Shown here piece by piece: positions 1 to 6,715 of a stretch of DNA of 8,260 nucleotides. Position numbers and translations under genes: made by a program. The notes beneath the pieces were generated by a model, which saw only the letters and a list, made by a program, of their open reading frames with translations, was not told the origin of the DNA and made no database searches. This DNA is from an uncultured Clostridia bacterium. Lineage in GTDB: Bacteria; Bacillota; Clostridia; Oscillospirales; Oscillospiraceae. Location: assembly GCA_945918315.1 (NCBI GenBank), contig CAMEIK010000043.1:1-8260 (forward strand). Direction: 5' to 3'. Each line of letters begins with the position of its first letter. Within the stretch, counting starts at the first letter, position 1.

Positions 1-479
1 TCTCCTTCAGCAAGAATTGCCATTCTGCCGCAGATTTCGCCGCCGGCCTTCTCCACCAGGGCTTCCAGGGCGGACAGGCTCTCGCCGGTGGAAATGACAT
101 CATCCACAACCAGAATCCGCTTGCCCTTCATCAGGGCGGCATCCGCGCCGTCTAAGTACAGGTGCTGCTCCTTGGCGGTGGTGATGGACTTAACGGATAC
201 GCTGAAGATGTCCCGCATGTAGAGCTTGGGGCCTTTTCTTGCCAGAATGTACTTTTTGTCGCCTGCCTGACGCGCCATCTCATGGGCCAGGGGAATCCCC
301 TTTGCCTCGGCGGTGATAATGTAGTCATAGGCGGGGGCCTTCGCGAGGAGCTCCCGGGCGCAGGCTTCGGTCAGCTCCGGATCCCCAAAAATAACAAAGC
401 CGGCAATGTACAGACTGTCCGTTACCGGGCAGATGGGAAGATCCCGCTCCAGACCGGCAACACGCATACGATAGTACAT
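1..479 (-). CDS. Adenine/xanthine-type phosphoribosyltransferase family protein (partial, 3' end outside window)
   Basis: A type I phosphoribosyltransferase, which would join a purine base to PRPP in cytosolic nucleotide salvage. The 159 complete codons visible contain the PRPP-binding signature at residues 122-134 (ILVVDDVISTGES, with acidic pair D126-D127), followed by an AxxxLVxxAGG helix as in adenine phosphoribosyltransferases. The stretch around residues 78-105 (YILARKGPKLYM, then VKSITT) is the flexible-loop region and also resembles Apt relatives. The start ATG at 477-479 is supported by AAAGGAG about 7 bases upstream and a promoter just before it. The reading frame is open to the window edge; Apt proteins are usually about 170-190 residues, so little should be missing. 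It lies 57 bases after the antiporter gene on the same strand but has its own promoter. The base specificity (adenine, xanthine or a regulatory role) cannot be read from the sequence. Confidence 0.88.
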   Translation of the reverse strand, partial: MYYRMRVAGLERDLPICPVTDSLYIAGFVIFGDPELTEACARELLAKAPAYDYIITAEAKGIPLAHEMARQAGDKKYILARKGPKLYMRDIFSVSVKSITTAKEQHLYLDGADAALMKGKRILVVDDVISTGESLSALEALVEKAGGEICGRMAILAEG

Positions 480-512
480 AGAAATCGCTCCTTTATCCAA
501 TTTTCTACAAAT

Positions 513-540
513 ATTATAGCTTACCGGGGAGGAAAGTCAA
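513..540 (-). promoter_or_regulatory. Sigma-A-type promoter of the phosphoribosyltransferase gene
   Basis: Read on the minus strand, TTGACT (540-535) is followed after 16 bases by TATAAT (518-513). The expected transcription start is near 506, giving a short leader of about 27 bases that contains the ribosome site AAAGGAG. The -35 box contains the TGA stop codon of the antiporter gene (537-539). This is a prediction from consensus match and position. Confidence 0.75.
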
Positions 541-1826
541 GTGGTTTTGTTGGGGGCGGTGGGAATAACACCACGGGAAGAGACCGCGGTGGGGGTGATC
601 TCTCCTGCCTTGGTAAGAGCCATCTTGGTCAGCAGCGGGCCCACCAGCTCGTAGACCAGCACGGAAAACAGAACGATGTTGCGGATAATCGCGCCCTCCG
701 CGCCGAAATCCGCGGCGACGGTTACGGACATGCCCAGTGCCACACCGGCCTGGGGCAGCAGCGTGATGCCCAGATATTTGCAGACGGACTCCTGGCATCC
801 CATAATCCGGGAGCTGACATTGGCGCCCAGAATTTTTCCGGCGGAGCGGGCGAGGATATATATGACGCCGATACTGACTACGGCAAGGCTCCCGAAGACC
901 CTCAGATCCAGTTCGGCACCGGACAGCACGAAGAACAGAACATACACGGGAGCGGTCCACCGCTCTGTCCGGTACATGATTTCCTCGGAAAAATCACAAA
1001 GGTTGCAGAAAAATGTGCCGCACATCATGCATACCAGCAGGGAAGAGAAGCCGATCTCCACGCCGCCGGGCAGGGAAAGGGAAATCTTCGAAACCGCGGC
1101 GCAAATAAACACAATTGCCACGGCCAGGCTCAGACGCTTGGAGCGGGAATGGAAGAATTTCTCAATGATACTGAACAGCCAGCCGATTGCGGCGCCCATG
1201 ACAAGAGATGCGATGATTTCAAGCATGGGGTTTACCAGAATGGACACAAGATTCACGGTCCCGAAGCTCAGACCCTTTGCGATGCCGCAGGAGATGGCAA
1301 ACACGATGAGGCCCACGGCGTCATCCAGGGCCACAATGGGCAGCAGAATGCTGGTAAGGGGACCCTTGGCCTTGTACTGGTTGATGACCATTATGGTTGC
1401 GGCGGGAGCAGTGGCAGTGGCAATGGCACCGAGAATCAGGCAGGTGGATACCGGCAGCTGCTCTCCCAGGAAAAGGTGGAACAGCAGCAAGGACACGTCT
1501 ACAAAGACGGTGGCAGCCAACGCCTGGACAATGGCAATGACCGTGGCCTGACGGCCGATGGTTTTCAGTGAGGAGAGCCGGAACTCATTGCCGATGGAAA
1601 AGGCAATAAAGCCAAGAGCCACGTCACAGATGAGCCCCATGCTTTCCACATAGTCAAAAGACTGGAAGCCCAGGCCGGGGATTCTCAGGGCGCCAAAGCC
1701 CAAGGGCCCTATGAGAAGCCCGGCAACAAGATAGCTGGTGACATCCGGCAGCCGCAAGCGGGTGGTGAGTCTGGTAAGCAGAAGACCGGCGATCATGGCG
1801 ATGCCGATGGAAAGAAGATATTCCAT
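537..1826 (-). CDS. CPA2-family cation:proton antiporter (Na+/H+ or K+/H+)
   Basis: A 429-residue integral membrane protein made almost wholly of hydrophobic segments, matching the membrane core of the Na+/H+ exchanger (CPA2, NapA/KefB-like) superfamily, usually about 380-430 residues. Visible landmarks are the unwound-helix segment TATAPAATI near residues 137-145, the acidic pair in VALDDAVGL (D168-D169), the motif GAELDL (303-308), LPQAGVALG (358-366) and the closing segment YELVGPLLT (392-400). In characterised antiporters such as NapA an adjacent Asp pair at this place carries ions and goes with electrogenic exchange; applying that here is inference. There is no C-terminal RCK/TrkA-N domain, so it is not a full KefB/KefC-type protein. 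The start ATG at 1824-1826 has AGAGG 8 bases upstream. The ion (Na+, K+) cannot be settled from the sequence. It is divergent from mscS. Confidence 0.9.
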   Translation of the reverse strand: MEYLLSIGIAMIAGLLLTRLTTRLRLPDVTSYLVAGLLIGPLGFGALRIPGLGFQSFDYVESMGLICDVALGFIAFSIGNEFRLSSLKTIGRQATVIAIVQALAATVFVDVSLLLFHLFLGEQLPVSTCLILGAIATATAPAATIMVINQYKAKGPLTSILLPIVALDDAVGLIVFAISCGIAKGLSFGTVNLVSILVNPMLEIIASLVMGAAIGWLFSIIEKFFHSRSKRLSLAVAIVFICAAVSKISLSLPGGVEIGFSSLLVCMMCGTFFCNLCDFSEEIMYRTERWTAPVYVLFFVLSGAELDLRVFGSLAVVSIGVIYILARSAGKILGANVSSRIMGCQESVCKYLGITLLPQAGVALGMSVTVAADFGAEGAIIRNIVLFSVLVYELVGPLLTKMALTKAGEITPTAVSSRGVIPTAPNKTT

Positions 1827-1889
1827 GAAAAAAACCTCTATTCTCGGGAAATAACAAAGCAGCGGGATTTGACCCCTTTCAGCGCATTT

Positions 1890-1917
1890 ATTATACCACC
1901 GAAAACTGGGGGCGCAA
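1890..1917 (-). promoter_or_regulatory. Predicted promoter of the antiporter gene
   Basis: On the minus strand TTGCGC (1917-1912) is followed after 16 bases by TATAAT (1895-1890), and TGG directly before the -10 box gives an extended -10 element that can make up for the weak -35. Expected start near 1883, leader about 57 bases. It lies back to back with the mscS promoter about 130 bases away. Confidence 0.6.
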
Positions 1918-2050
1918 GAAGTGATTTCTACAAGATTTTACAGGTATTTCCGGAAAGAATTGTTGAGTTTTTGCGGAAACGTCTGCAAGCACAAATCAAT
2001 GGAATTCCGTCACCCGTTTGCTGCCGACAAATCTTGCCAGGAAAAGGGGA

Positions 2051-2079
2051 TTGCAAAACAGACCGGGTGCGGTTATAAT
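2051..2079 (+). promoter_or_regulatory. Sigma-A-type promoter of mscS
   Basis: TTGCAA (2051-2056), a 17-base spacer and a perfect TATAAT (2074-2079). The expected start near 2086 gives a leader of about 22 bases with the strong ribosome site AAAGGAGGA at 2092-2100. Confidence 0.8.
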
Positions 2080-2107
2080 TCTGATAGCTTCAAAGGAGGA
2101 AATCTCA

Positions 2108-2890
2108 ATGGATATAAAAAAGCTTCTGGTTGATTCCCATGTTCTCTCCGCCGCCGCTGAACTGGTGATTGGGATTCTTATCATTCGTTTTGTTGTCAAA
2201 ACTCTGCGCAGTGTTCTGGAAAAGTCAAAGCTGGAAAAGGCGGCCCACAGTCTGGTCGTGTCCATTATTAAGGTTGTTCTGTATATTCTGCTGGGCCTGA
2301 TGATTGCCTCCCATCTGGGCGTGGATGTAACCGGTGTTGTAGCCCTTGCCAGTGTGCTGACCCTGGCGGTGTCCCTGTCCCTGCAGAATATGCTGACAAA
2401 CGTGTTCGGCGGATTTACGGTGCTGAGTAACCACCCATTCCGTTCCGGCGACTACGTTGACATCGGCGGTCAGTCCGGAACCGTGGAAGAAATCAGCATG
2501 ACTTATACCCGTCTGGCAACGCCGGACAACAAGATTATCTTTATTCCCAACAGCGTGGTAGTGGCGGCGCAGATTGTGAATTACTCTACCGCTGAGACCC
2601 GCCGGGTGGAGCTGACGGTTGGCGCTGCCTATGGGATTCCAACCCAGAAGGTGATAGATGCCCTGCTGGAGGCAGCGAAAACGGATATGACCCTGGAGGA
2701 GCCGGCCCCCTTTGCCGCCGTGAGCGAATACGGGAACAGCACCATCACCTATGTGCTCAGATTCTGGGTAAAGACCGGGGATTACTGGGATGCCTATTTC
2801 CGGGTCAACCAGCGCATCGGACAGTGTTTTGCGGAAAACAACGTGGAGATGTCCTACCCCCATCTGGTTGTGCACACGGACAAGCAATGA
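2108..2890 (+). CDS. mscS: Small-conductance mechanosensitive channel, MscS family
   Basis: A 260-residue MscS-type channel, which opens under membrane tension to release solutes during hypo-osmotic shock. Three hydrophobic segments are visible (about residues 12-34, 48-70 and 76-108). The third leads into the family hallmark at 89-131: SLSLQNMLTNVFGG, then HPFRSGDYVDIGGQSGTVEEI, followed by TRLATPDNKIIFIPNS (135-149) of the cytoplasmic beta domain. The C-terminus SYPHLVVH (249-256) matches the usual end of the vestibule domain. The length is close to E. coli MscS (286). The ATG at 2108 was chosen over an in-frame upstream start at 2018 because AAAGGAGGA lies 7 bases before it, and the promoter falls inside the longer frame. 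It is divergent from the antiporter, so both neighbours concern ion or osmotic balance, though they have separate promoters. Confidence 0.95.
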   Translation: MDIKKLLVDSHVLSAAAELVIGILIIRFVVKTLRSVLEKSKLEKAAHSLVVSIIKVVLYILLGLMIASHLGVDVTGVVALASVLTLAVSLSLQNMLTNVFGGFTVLSNHPFRSGDYVDIGGQSGTVEEISMTYTRLATPDNKIIFIPNSVVVAAQIVNYSTAETRRVELTVGAAYGIPTQKVIDALLEAAKTDMTLEEPAPFAAVSEYGNSTITYVLRFWVKTGDYWDAYFRVNQRIGQCFAENNVEMSYPHLVVHTDKQ

Positions 2891-2895
2891 AGGCG

Positions 2896-2937
2896 GCAGC
2901 CACGGAACAGGAGGATTCCTGCTTCCGCGGCTGCTTT
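2896..2937. terminator. Hairpin between convergent mscS and bofA (possible bidirectional terminator)
   Basis: Left arm 2896-2912 pairs with 2917-2934 to give about 16 base pairs with one A-C mismatch (2902/2928) and one bulged base (2922), around a 4-base loop. Only short T runs follow on either strand (TTTCATT on plus, TTCATT on minus), so it is a less typical intrinsic terminator. Its place just after the mscS stop (2888-2890) and 3-5 bases from the bofA stop (2940-2942) makes a shared terminator the simplest reading. Confidence 0.6.
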
Positions 2938-2939
2938 CA

Positions 2940-3200
2940 TTATGGAATGCTCATTAAGGCCAGAGCCGCCAGCACCCCGATTCCCGGCGCACCCAGAGTT
3001 CCCGCCACCAGCACCGTAATGAGATTGATGGGGAAAAGCACCCCTGTGAATCCCGAAATGGCGTTCAGAAGCCACAGGCAGACAAAGCCGAAGACGGCAT
3101 GGATGCCCAGCCGGAACAGAAAACGCATGGGCACTGCCAACAACCGCAGAAACAGAATGACAAGAATCGCGGGAATCAGAAGAATTACAGTTTTTTCCAT
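2940..3200 (-). CDS. bofA: BofA-family pro-sigma-K processing inhibitor-like protein
   Basis: A small membrane protein of 86 residues, the usual BofA length. In Bacillus subtilis BofA sits in the outer forespore membrane with SpoIVFA and holds the protease SpoIVFB inactive until the forespore signal comes. Here residues 3-23 form one hydrophobic segment, and 33-86 hold the family signature: HAVFGFVCLWLLNAISG (34-50), then FPINLITVLVAGTLGAPGIG (56-75), with the conserved Asn residues N46 and N59 and the PIN...GxxGxPG pattern. The ATG at 3198-3200 is preceded by GGAGG (3206-3210) at 5 bases; a longer in-frame reading to 3593 has no ribosome site and crosses hairpins, so it was not used. No SpoIVF genes are in the window. 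The gene is strong evidence for a sporulating Firmicute lineage; whether it acts on a SpoIVFB-type protease here is inferred from the family. Confidence 0.85.
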   Translation of the reverse strand: MEKTVILLIPAILVILFLRLLAVPMRFLFRLGIHAVFGFVCLWLLNAISGFTGVLFPINLITVLVAGTLGAPGIGVLAALALMSIP

Positions 3201-3423
3201 GGTAACCTCCGTATAGCCGGCATTTCCCGGGGCATACTGGCTTTGGACAGAGTGTAAAGCGAACGCGAAATCCTTTGTGACGATGAAGGAAAGCATTTGT
3301 ACTACATTTCTGTCAAGTGTATCACCGAGAGGATCCGACGGCTTGATGCGAACAGCAGGTGGGCAGGGAACGGCCCACCTCGTACATTCTGCCACAGAGG
3401 CAGGAAGAAAAAACGAAAAACCC

Positions 3424-3494
3424 CCCGGCTTGTTTCTTTTTTCGGGTACAGACACAAGATGCTGTGTCCCGACAAAGACGAGCCGGGATTTTTT
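3424..3494 (+). terminator. Long imperfect hairpin with T run (terminator or 3' end of a small RNA)
   Basis: CCCGGCT (3424-3430) pairs with AGCCGGG (3481-3487). The middle, 3431-3439 with 3472-3480, pairs with two mismatches and two U-G wobbles. The tip has CGGG (3443-3446) with CCCG (3468-3471), then ACAG (3448-3451) with CTGT (3462-3465). The base is followed by six T residues (3489-3494). The wobble pairs hold only in plus-strand RNA, which favours plus transcription, but the other side also shows G-run plus T-run on the minus strand (CCCCCC at 3421-3426 preceded by A runs), so it may work both ways. What transcript it ends on the plus strand is not evident, as the nearest upstream plus gene is mscS. 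Confidence 0.55.
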
Positions 3495-3518
3495 ATGAAA
3501 TTCTCCCTCCTTTTGCCA

Positions 3519-3547
3519 TTGTCCGGGGCGAAAGTCTGTGATATAAT
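3519..3547 (+). promoter_or_regulatory. Extended -10 promoter of the DnaD-domain/helicase-loader operon
   Basis: TTGTCC (3519-3524), a 17-base spacer and TATAAT (3542-3547), with TGA directly before the -10 box giving an extended -10 element. The expected start is near 3554, with a 75-base leader before the ATG at 3629. Confidence 0.75.
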
Positions 3548-3628
3548 GAGTGCCAAATGAGGATATGGTCAAAGTGTGTCGCTTTTTCGCCATTCAGGCA
3601 ACCTAAGGATTGTGAGGAAGACAGAAAA

Positions 3629-4510
3629 ATGATAGCACAGGAATTTTCCGTCTCCGAGACGGATCTGCGGAAGCTTCTGGGCGCAGCCAGCCCCGATGCC
3701 GCCCTTCTATATCTATTTATCCACGGCGGGAACAGTCCCGACAGCGCGGAAAGCGCATTACATATCAGCCAGGCCCGCCTGTCCTGCGCTTCGGCGACGC
3801 TGCGGCAGCTTGGACTGTGGCCGGAGGAAAAGAAAACCCATATCGCCCCTGGGGATCGCCCCGCCTACTCTGAGGAGGATGTTCTGTCCGCACTGGAAAA
3901 GGACAATGGCTTTGCTTCTCTTTATGGGGAGGTGCAGCAGCTTTTGGGCAGAGCGCTGAACACCGAAGAACTAAAAATCCTGTTGGGCTTTGTCCGATAC
4001 CTGGGAATGCCTGCCGATGTGGTTTTTATGCTGGTTTGCTACTGCCGGGACCGGCTTCGCCAGAAGGGAAGCAGCCGGAATCCCAGCCTCCGGTCCATTG
4101 AAAAGGAAGCCTACGCCTGGGCGGAGCAGGGGATTGACACCATGGAGGAAGCGGCTGCCTACATCCAGGCCCAGAATGTCCGTGCCTCCCGGATGCACCG
4201 GCTTATGGATCTGCTGCAGATCCGGGGTCGGAACCTGACTCCGGCAGAGGAGCGCTACGCCCAGAGCTGGCTGGACATGGGATTTGACGATGGGGTTATT
4301 TCCATGGCCTATGAGCGCACCTGCCTGAATACCGGGGGGCTCAACTGGGCATACATGACTAAGATTTTGCAGCGCTGGCACCAGCAGGGACTTCACAGCG
4401 TCCAGGCAGTCCAGAACGGGGACAGGAAAGCGCCCGTTCCCAAGGGAGCCTCCGGAGAGCTGGGTGAGGCAGAGCTGGAAGCCATCCGCGCGGTTTTACG
4501 GGAGGGATAA
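3629..4510 (+). CDS. DnaD-domain primosomal protein with two DnaD C-terminal-type domains
   Basis: A 293-residue relative of the DnaD/DnaB replication-initiation proteins of Firmicutes, which help load the replicative helicase at the origin and at stalled forks. Residues 1-70 resemble a small winged-helix region (SPDAALLYLFIHGG, then ALHISQARL). Two repeats of the DnaD C-terminal domain follow. The first (about 94-178) starts FASLYGEVQQLLGRALNTEE and contains SLRSIEKEAYAWAEQGIDT. The second (about 189-258) contains RGRNLTPAEERYAQSWLDMG and the hallmark WAYMTKILQRWHQQGLHS (240-257). The tail from 260 is polar. The ATG at 3629 was preferred to one at 3557 because the latter has no ribosome site and lies about 3 bases from the expected transcription start; GAGG is at 3614-3617. 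It lies 3 bases before the helicase-loader gene, which fits joint work in helicase loading. It could be DnaD itself or the DnaB-like partner. Confidence 0.88.
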   Translation: MIAQEFSVSETDLRKLLGAASPDAALLYLFIHGGNSPDSAESALHISQARLSCASATLRQLGLWPEEKKTHIAPGDRPAYSEEDVLSALEKDNGFASLYGEVQQLLGRALNTEELKILLGFVRYLGMPADVVFMLVCYCRDRLRQKGSSRNPSLRSIEKEAYAWAEQGIDTMEEAAAYIQAQNVRASRMHRLMDLLQIRGRNLTPAEERYAQSWLDMGFDDGVISMAYERTCLNTGGLNWAYMTKILQRWHQQGLHSVQAVQNGDRKAPVPKGASGELGEAELEAIRAVLREG

Positions 4511-4513
4511 TCA

Positions 4514-5503
4514 ATGGCGTACAGTGCCGATGTGGTTCGCCGGGCAAGACAGCGGCTTGCCATGGCAAAGGAGGACCGGGAATCGGAAAATCGGGAGCAT
4601 CTTGCCCGGGCCTATGCCCAGGTACCCCGGATCCGGGAAATTGATATGGAACTTCGCCGTACCATGGCCCAGGCGGCCCGGGCAGCCTTTGACCAGGGCA
4701 GTGACGGCAGGGAAATGCTGGACCAGGTGAGAGATCGGAACCTTTCCCTCCAGCGGGAACGTGCCCGGCTGGCAGCGGAATCCTTTGAAGAGGGATTTCT
4801 GGACGAAACGCCCATCTGCGACAAATGCGGCGGCTCCGGTTACATAGGGACTACCATGTGCGAGTGCCTGGAGGAGCTTTGCCGGCAGGAACAGAAAAAA
4901 GAGGTCTCCATCCTTTCGGGAAATCGGGACAGCTTCAGCCAGTTCCGGCTGGATTACTACTCCGATAAGATGGATCCCAAGCTGGGGGCAAGCCCCCGTG
5001 CCATCATGGAGCGGAATTTCCAGACCGCCCGGCGGTATGGTGTGACCTTTTCCTCCGGCGCCGGGAATCTGCTGTTTGTGGGAAATACCGGACTGGGAAA
5101 GACCTTCCTGTCCGCCTGTATTGCCCGTGCAGTCACCGACCGGGGGTTCAGTGTGGTATATGAAAGCGCGGGACATCTGTTTTCCAAGTTGGAACAGGCC
5201 CGCTTCAACGGGAACGAGGAAACAAGGGCGGAAGCGGCCAAACTGACCGCGTGCGACCTGCTGCTCCTGGACGATCTGGGCACCGAAATGCCCGGCCAGT
5301 TTGTGACGGCCTCTCTGTACAGCCTGATCAATGACCGGATTCTGGCGGGAAAACCCATGGTGATCTCCACCAACCTGAATATTGACGAGCTGAGCAGACG
5401 ATACTCCCCGCAGATTGCCTCCCGTCTCCACGGCAGCTTCACCCGGCTGACTTTTGTGGGGGAGGATATTCGGGTAATGAAGAACAGAGGTGGGAATGTA
5501 TGA
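4514..5503 (+). CDS. DnaC/DnaI-like AAA+ ATPase, replicative helicase loader
   Basis: A 329-residue AAA+ ATPase of the DnaC/DnaI/IstB group, expected to load the ring helicase onto DNA. Residues 30-95 are charged and helical, as in the helicase-binding N-terminus of DnaI-type loaders. A four-cysteine cluster follows (C102 and C105 in CDKCGGSGY, C116 and C118 in CECL), a likely zinc site known from DnaI. The ATPase core shows Walker A GNTGLGKT (190-197), Walker B LLLLDDLGTE (249-258) and sensor-1 STN (285-287); RYSPQIASRLHG (295-306) is the usual arginine-containing segment near the C-terminus. The ATG at 4514 has GGAGGG (4501-4506) 7 bases upstream, inside the end of the previous gene. The stop overlaps the next start as ATGA (5500-5503). 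IstB of IS21 shares this ATPase fold, but the zinc cluster, chromosomal operon and lack of a transposase favour a loader. Confidence 0.9.
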   Translation: MAYSADVVRRARQRLAMAKEDRESENREHLARAYAQVPRIREIDMELRRTMAQAARAAFDQGSDGREMLDQVRDRNLSLQRERARLAAESFEEGFLDETPICDKCGGSGYIGTTMCECLEELCRQEQKKEVSILSGNRDSFSQFRLDYYSDKMDPKLGASPRAIMERNFQTARRYGVTFSSGAGNLLFVGNTGLGKTFLSACIARAVTDRGFSVVYESAGHLFSKLEQARFNGNEETRAEAAKLTACDLLLLDDLGTEMPGQFVTASLYSLINDRILAGKPMVISTNLNIDELSRRYSPQIASRLHGSFTRLTFVGEDIRVMKNRGGNV

Positions 5504-6144
5504 CCGCGGTGCTTTTTGACTTGGACGGAACACTTCTGGCCACCCTGGATGACCTGGCGGCCAGTGTAAACACGGCGCTTGCCGCCTTTTCCCTCCCCCC
5601 GAGAACCCGGGAGGAAGTACGGCGGTTTTTGGGCAACGGCGCGGAGCGGCTGATCCGCCTGGCCCTGCCGGGGAAAGAAACGGACCCTCCGGCGGAAGAA
5701 GTGCTGAAGGTGTTTCGTGCCCATTATAATGCCCACTGCCTGGACCGTACCCGGCCCTATGACGGGATTCCGGAGGCGCTGCGTCAGCTCCATATGCCCG
5801 CCGCCATCGTGTCCAACAAGCCCGATTCGGCGGTGAAACCTCTGTGCGCCCGGTTTTTCCCCGGTGTTCCGGCTTTTGGGGAAACCGCGGACTGTCCGAG
5901 GAAGCCCGCGCCGGACATGCTTTTCCGGGGACTTGAAGCCCTTGGCGCGGACCGCTGCGTCTATGTGGGGGACAGTGAGGTGGATATTCTGACGGCACGG
6001 AACGCCGGGATGCCCTGTTTGTCCGTGCTCTGGGGGTTCCGGGATAAAGAAACGCTGGAAGCGGCAGGCGGGACCCTCTTTTGCCGGACACCGGAGGAAC
6101 TGCCCGGGATTTTGAATCAATGGGAGAAAAAGAATGGCAAATGA
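5500..6144 (+). CDS. HAD-family phosphatase, phosphoglycolate phosphatase-like
   Basis: A 214-residue haloacid dehalogenase-type hydrolase, of the usual length for Gph/PGP-like enzymes. All four motifs are visible: FDLDGTL (6-12) with nucleophile D7 and acid/base D9; IVSNKPD (103-109) with S105; the lysine K135 in CPRKPAPDM; and YVGDSEVDI (155-163) with D158 and D162 for magnesium. A helical C1 cap lies between motif I and about residue 88. Such proteins remove phosphate from small phosphorylated metabolites; 2-phosphoglycolate, a by-product of DNA end repair, is a family substrate, but the true substrate cannot be read here. The ATG overlaps the loader stop as ATGA, with AGAGG about 9 bases upstream, so translation is probably coupled. 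The 3' end overlaps the next gene by 11 bases. Confidence 0.9.
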   Translation: MTAVLFDLDGTLLATLDDLAASVNTALAAFSLPPRTREEVRRFLGNGAERLIRLALPGKETDPPAEEVLKVFRAHYNAHCLDRTRPYDGIPEALRQLHMPAAIVSNKPDSAVKPLCARFFPGVPAFGETADCPRKPAPDMLFRGLEALGADRCVYVGDSEVDILTARNAGMPCLSVLWGFRDKETLEAAGGTLFCRTPEELPGILNQWEKKNGK

Positions 6145-6715
6145 GTTTTACGCGCTTCTGGGAAGAATGCGCTACATTACCCGGTGGGGCCTGATGCGCA
6201 ACAACTTCTCGGAGAACATTCAGGAGCACAGCCACATGACGGCGGTACTTGCCCACGCCCTGGCGCTCATTCGCCGGGACGTTCTGGAACTGTCCGGCCC
6301 CGACCCGGACAGATGTGCCGTGGCCGCGCTGTATCACGATGCTTCGGAAATACTGACAGGGGATCTTCCCACGCCGATTAAGTATGACAATCCGGATATC
6401 AAGGCCGCCTATAAGGAGCTGGAACGTGTGGCGGGAAATAAGCTGCTGGATATGCTTCCACCGGCCCTGCGTCCAAGCTATGAGCACCTGGTTCTGGAGG
6501 ATGACCCCGAGGTCACTCCCATTGTAAAAGCCGCGGATAAGCTTTCTGCCCATATCAAGTGTATTGAGGAGCAGAAGACCGGCAATACAGAGTTTGATTC
6601 CGCCGCCTCCCAGACCTGGAAAGCCATGAAGGATATGGCCATGCCGGAGCTGGACTGGTTTCTGGATCACTGCCTGCCGGCGTTTGCCTGCAACCTTGAC
6701 CAGCTTCGCTCTTGA
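6134..6715 (+). CDS. yfbR: HD-domain 5'-deoxynucleotidase, YfbR family
   Basis: A 193-residue HD-domain phosphohydrolase close in length and pattern to E. coli YfbR (199), which removes phosphate from deoxynucleoside 5'-monophosphates with a divalent metal. The visible landmarks follow the YfbR order: ITRWGLMRNNFSENIQEHS (15-33) with R17, W18 and metal ligand H32; LYHDASEILTGDLPTPIKY (66-84) with the HD pair H68-D69, E72 and D77; and VKAADKLSAHIKCIEE (131-146) with D135. The TGDLPTPIKY segment is particularly diagnostic. The start ATG at 6134 lies inside the end of the HAD gene (11-base overlap) and is preceded by GGGAGAAA, so it is likely translated with that gene. It is the last gene of the operon; its TGA stop (6713-6715) sits in the -35 box of the tRNA promoter. 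A role in dNMP turnover next to replication factors fits, but the link is inferred. Confidence 0.93.
   Translation: MANEFYALLGRMRYITRWGLMRNNFSENIQEHSHMTAVLAHALALIRRDVLELSGPDPDRCAVAALYHDASEILTGDLPTPIKYDNPDIKAAYKELERVAGNKLLDMLPPALRPSYEHLVLEDDPEVTPIVKAADKLSAHIKCIEEQKTGNTEFDSAASQTWKAMKDMAMPELDWFLDHCLPAFACNLDQLRS

Larger units (their letters stand above)
3201..3628. other. 428-base intergenic region with three hairpins and one good promoter
   Basis: No credible protein gene lies here; the short open frames on both strands cross hairpins and lack ribosome sites. It holds, in plus-strand order: the bofA ribosome site (3206-3210); a perfect 8-bp hairpin (3357-3364 with 3373-3380, loop of 8); a 5-bp hairpin (3389-3393 with 3399-3403); an A-rich stretch; the long hairpin 3424-3487 with a T run; the promoter at 3519-3547; and a leader of about 75 bases to the DnaD-domain gene. 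A convincing bofA promoter was not found. On the minus strand GATACACT (3323-3316) resembles a sigma-E -10 element, which would suit a sporulation gene, but no good -35 is seen at the right distance. Confidence 0.6.

Noticed and set aside
162..1571. 469-residue open frame on the plus strand
   Set aside because: It is antisense to the antiporter and phosphoribosyltransferase, crosses both genes and an intergenic promoter, and has repetitive Gly/Gln/His-rich translation without any family pattern.
2018..2107. 30-residue N-terminal extension of MscS
   Set aside because: The promoter -35 and -10 boxes lie inside it, and the strong ribosome site at 2092-2100 points to the ATG at 2108.
3288..3316. 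TTGACA on the minus strand (3316-3311) as the bofA promoter -35
   Set aside because: No acceptable -10 box lies 16-18 bases further on; the bases there read CTTTCC.
3357..3494. 4.5S SRP RNA, 6S RNA or tmRNA in the hairpin cluster
   Set aside because: The conserved SRP tetraloop region (GGUCAGGxCCGGAAGGAAGC-like) is absent, there is no tRNA-like end, and no large central bubble typical of 6S RNA could be made out.
3201..3593. Long N-terminal extension of the BofA frame
   Set aside because: It crosses three hairpins and a plus-strand promoter; the inner ATG has GGAGG and gives exactly the family length.
3557..3628. 24-residue N-terminal extension of the DnaD-domain protein
   Set aside because: It begins about 3 bases from the expected transcription start, without a ribosome site, and adds no conserved sequence.
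4514..5503. IstB helper ATPase of an IS21-type element
   Set aside because: No transposase or terminal inverted repeats are nearby, the gene has a DnaI-like cysteine cluster, and it sits in an operon with a DnaD-domain protein.
4511..6670. 719-residue open frame on the minus strand
   Set aside because: It is the mirror of three well-supported plus-strand genes with clear catalytic motifs. GC-rich coding DNA often leaves long antisense frames.
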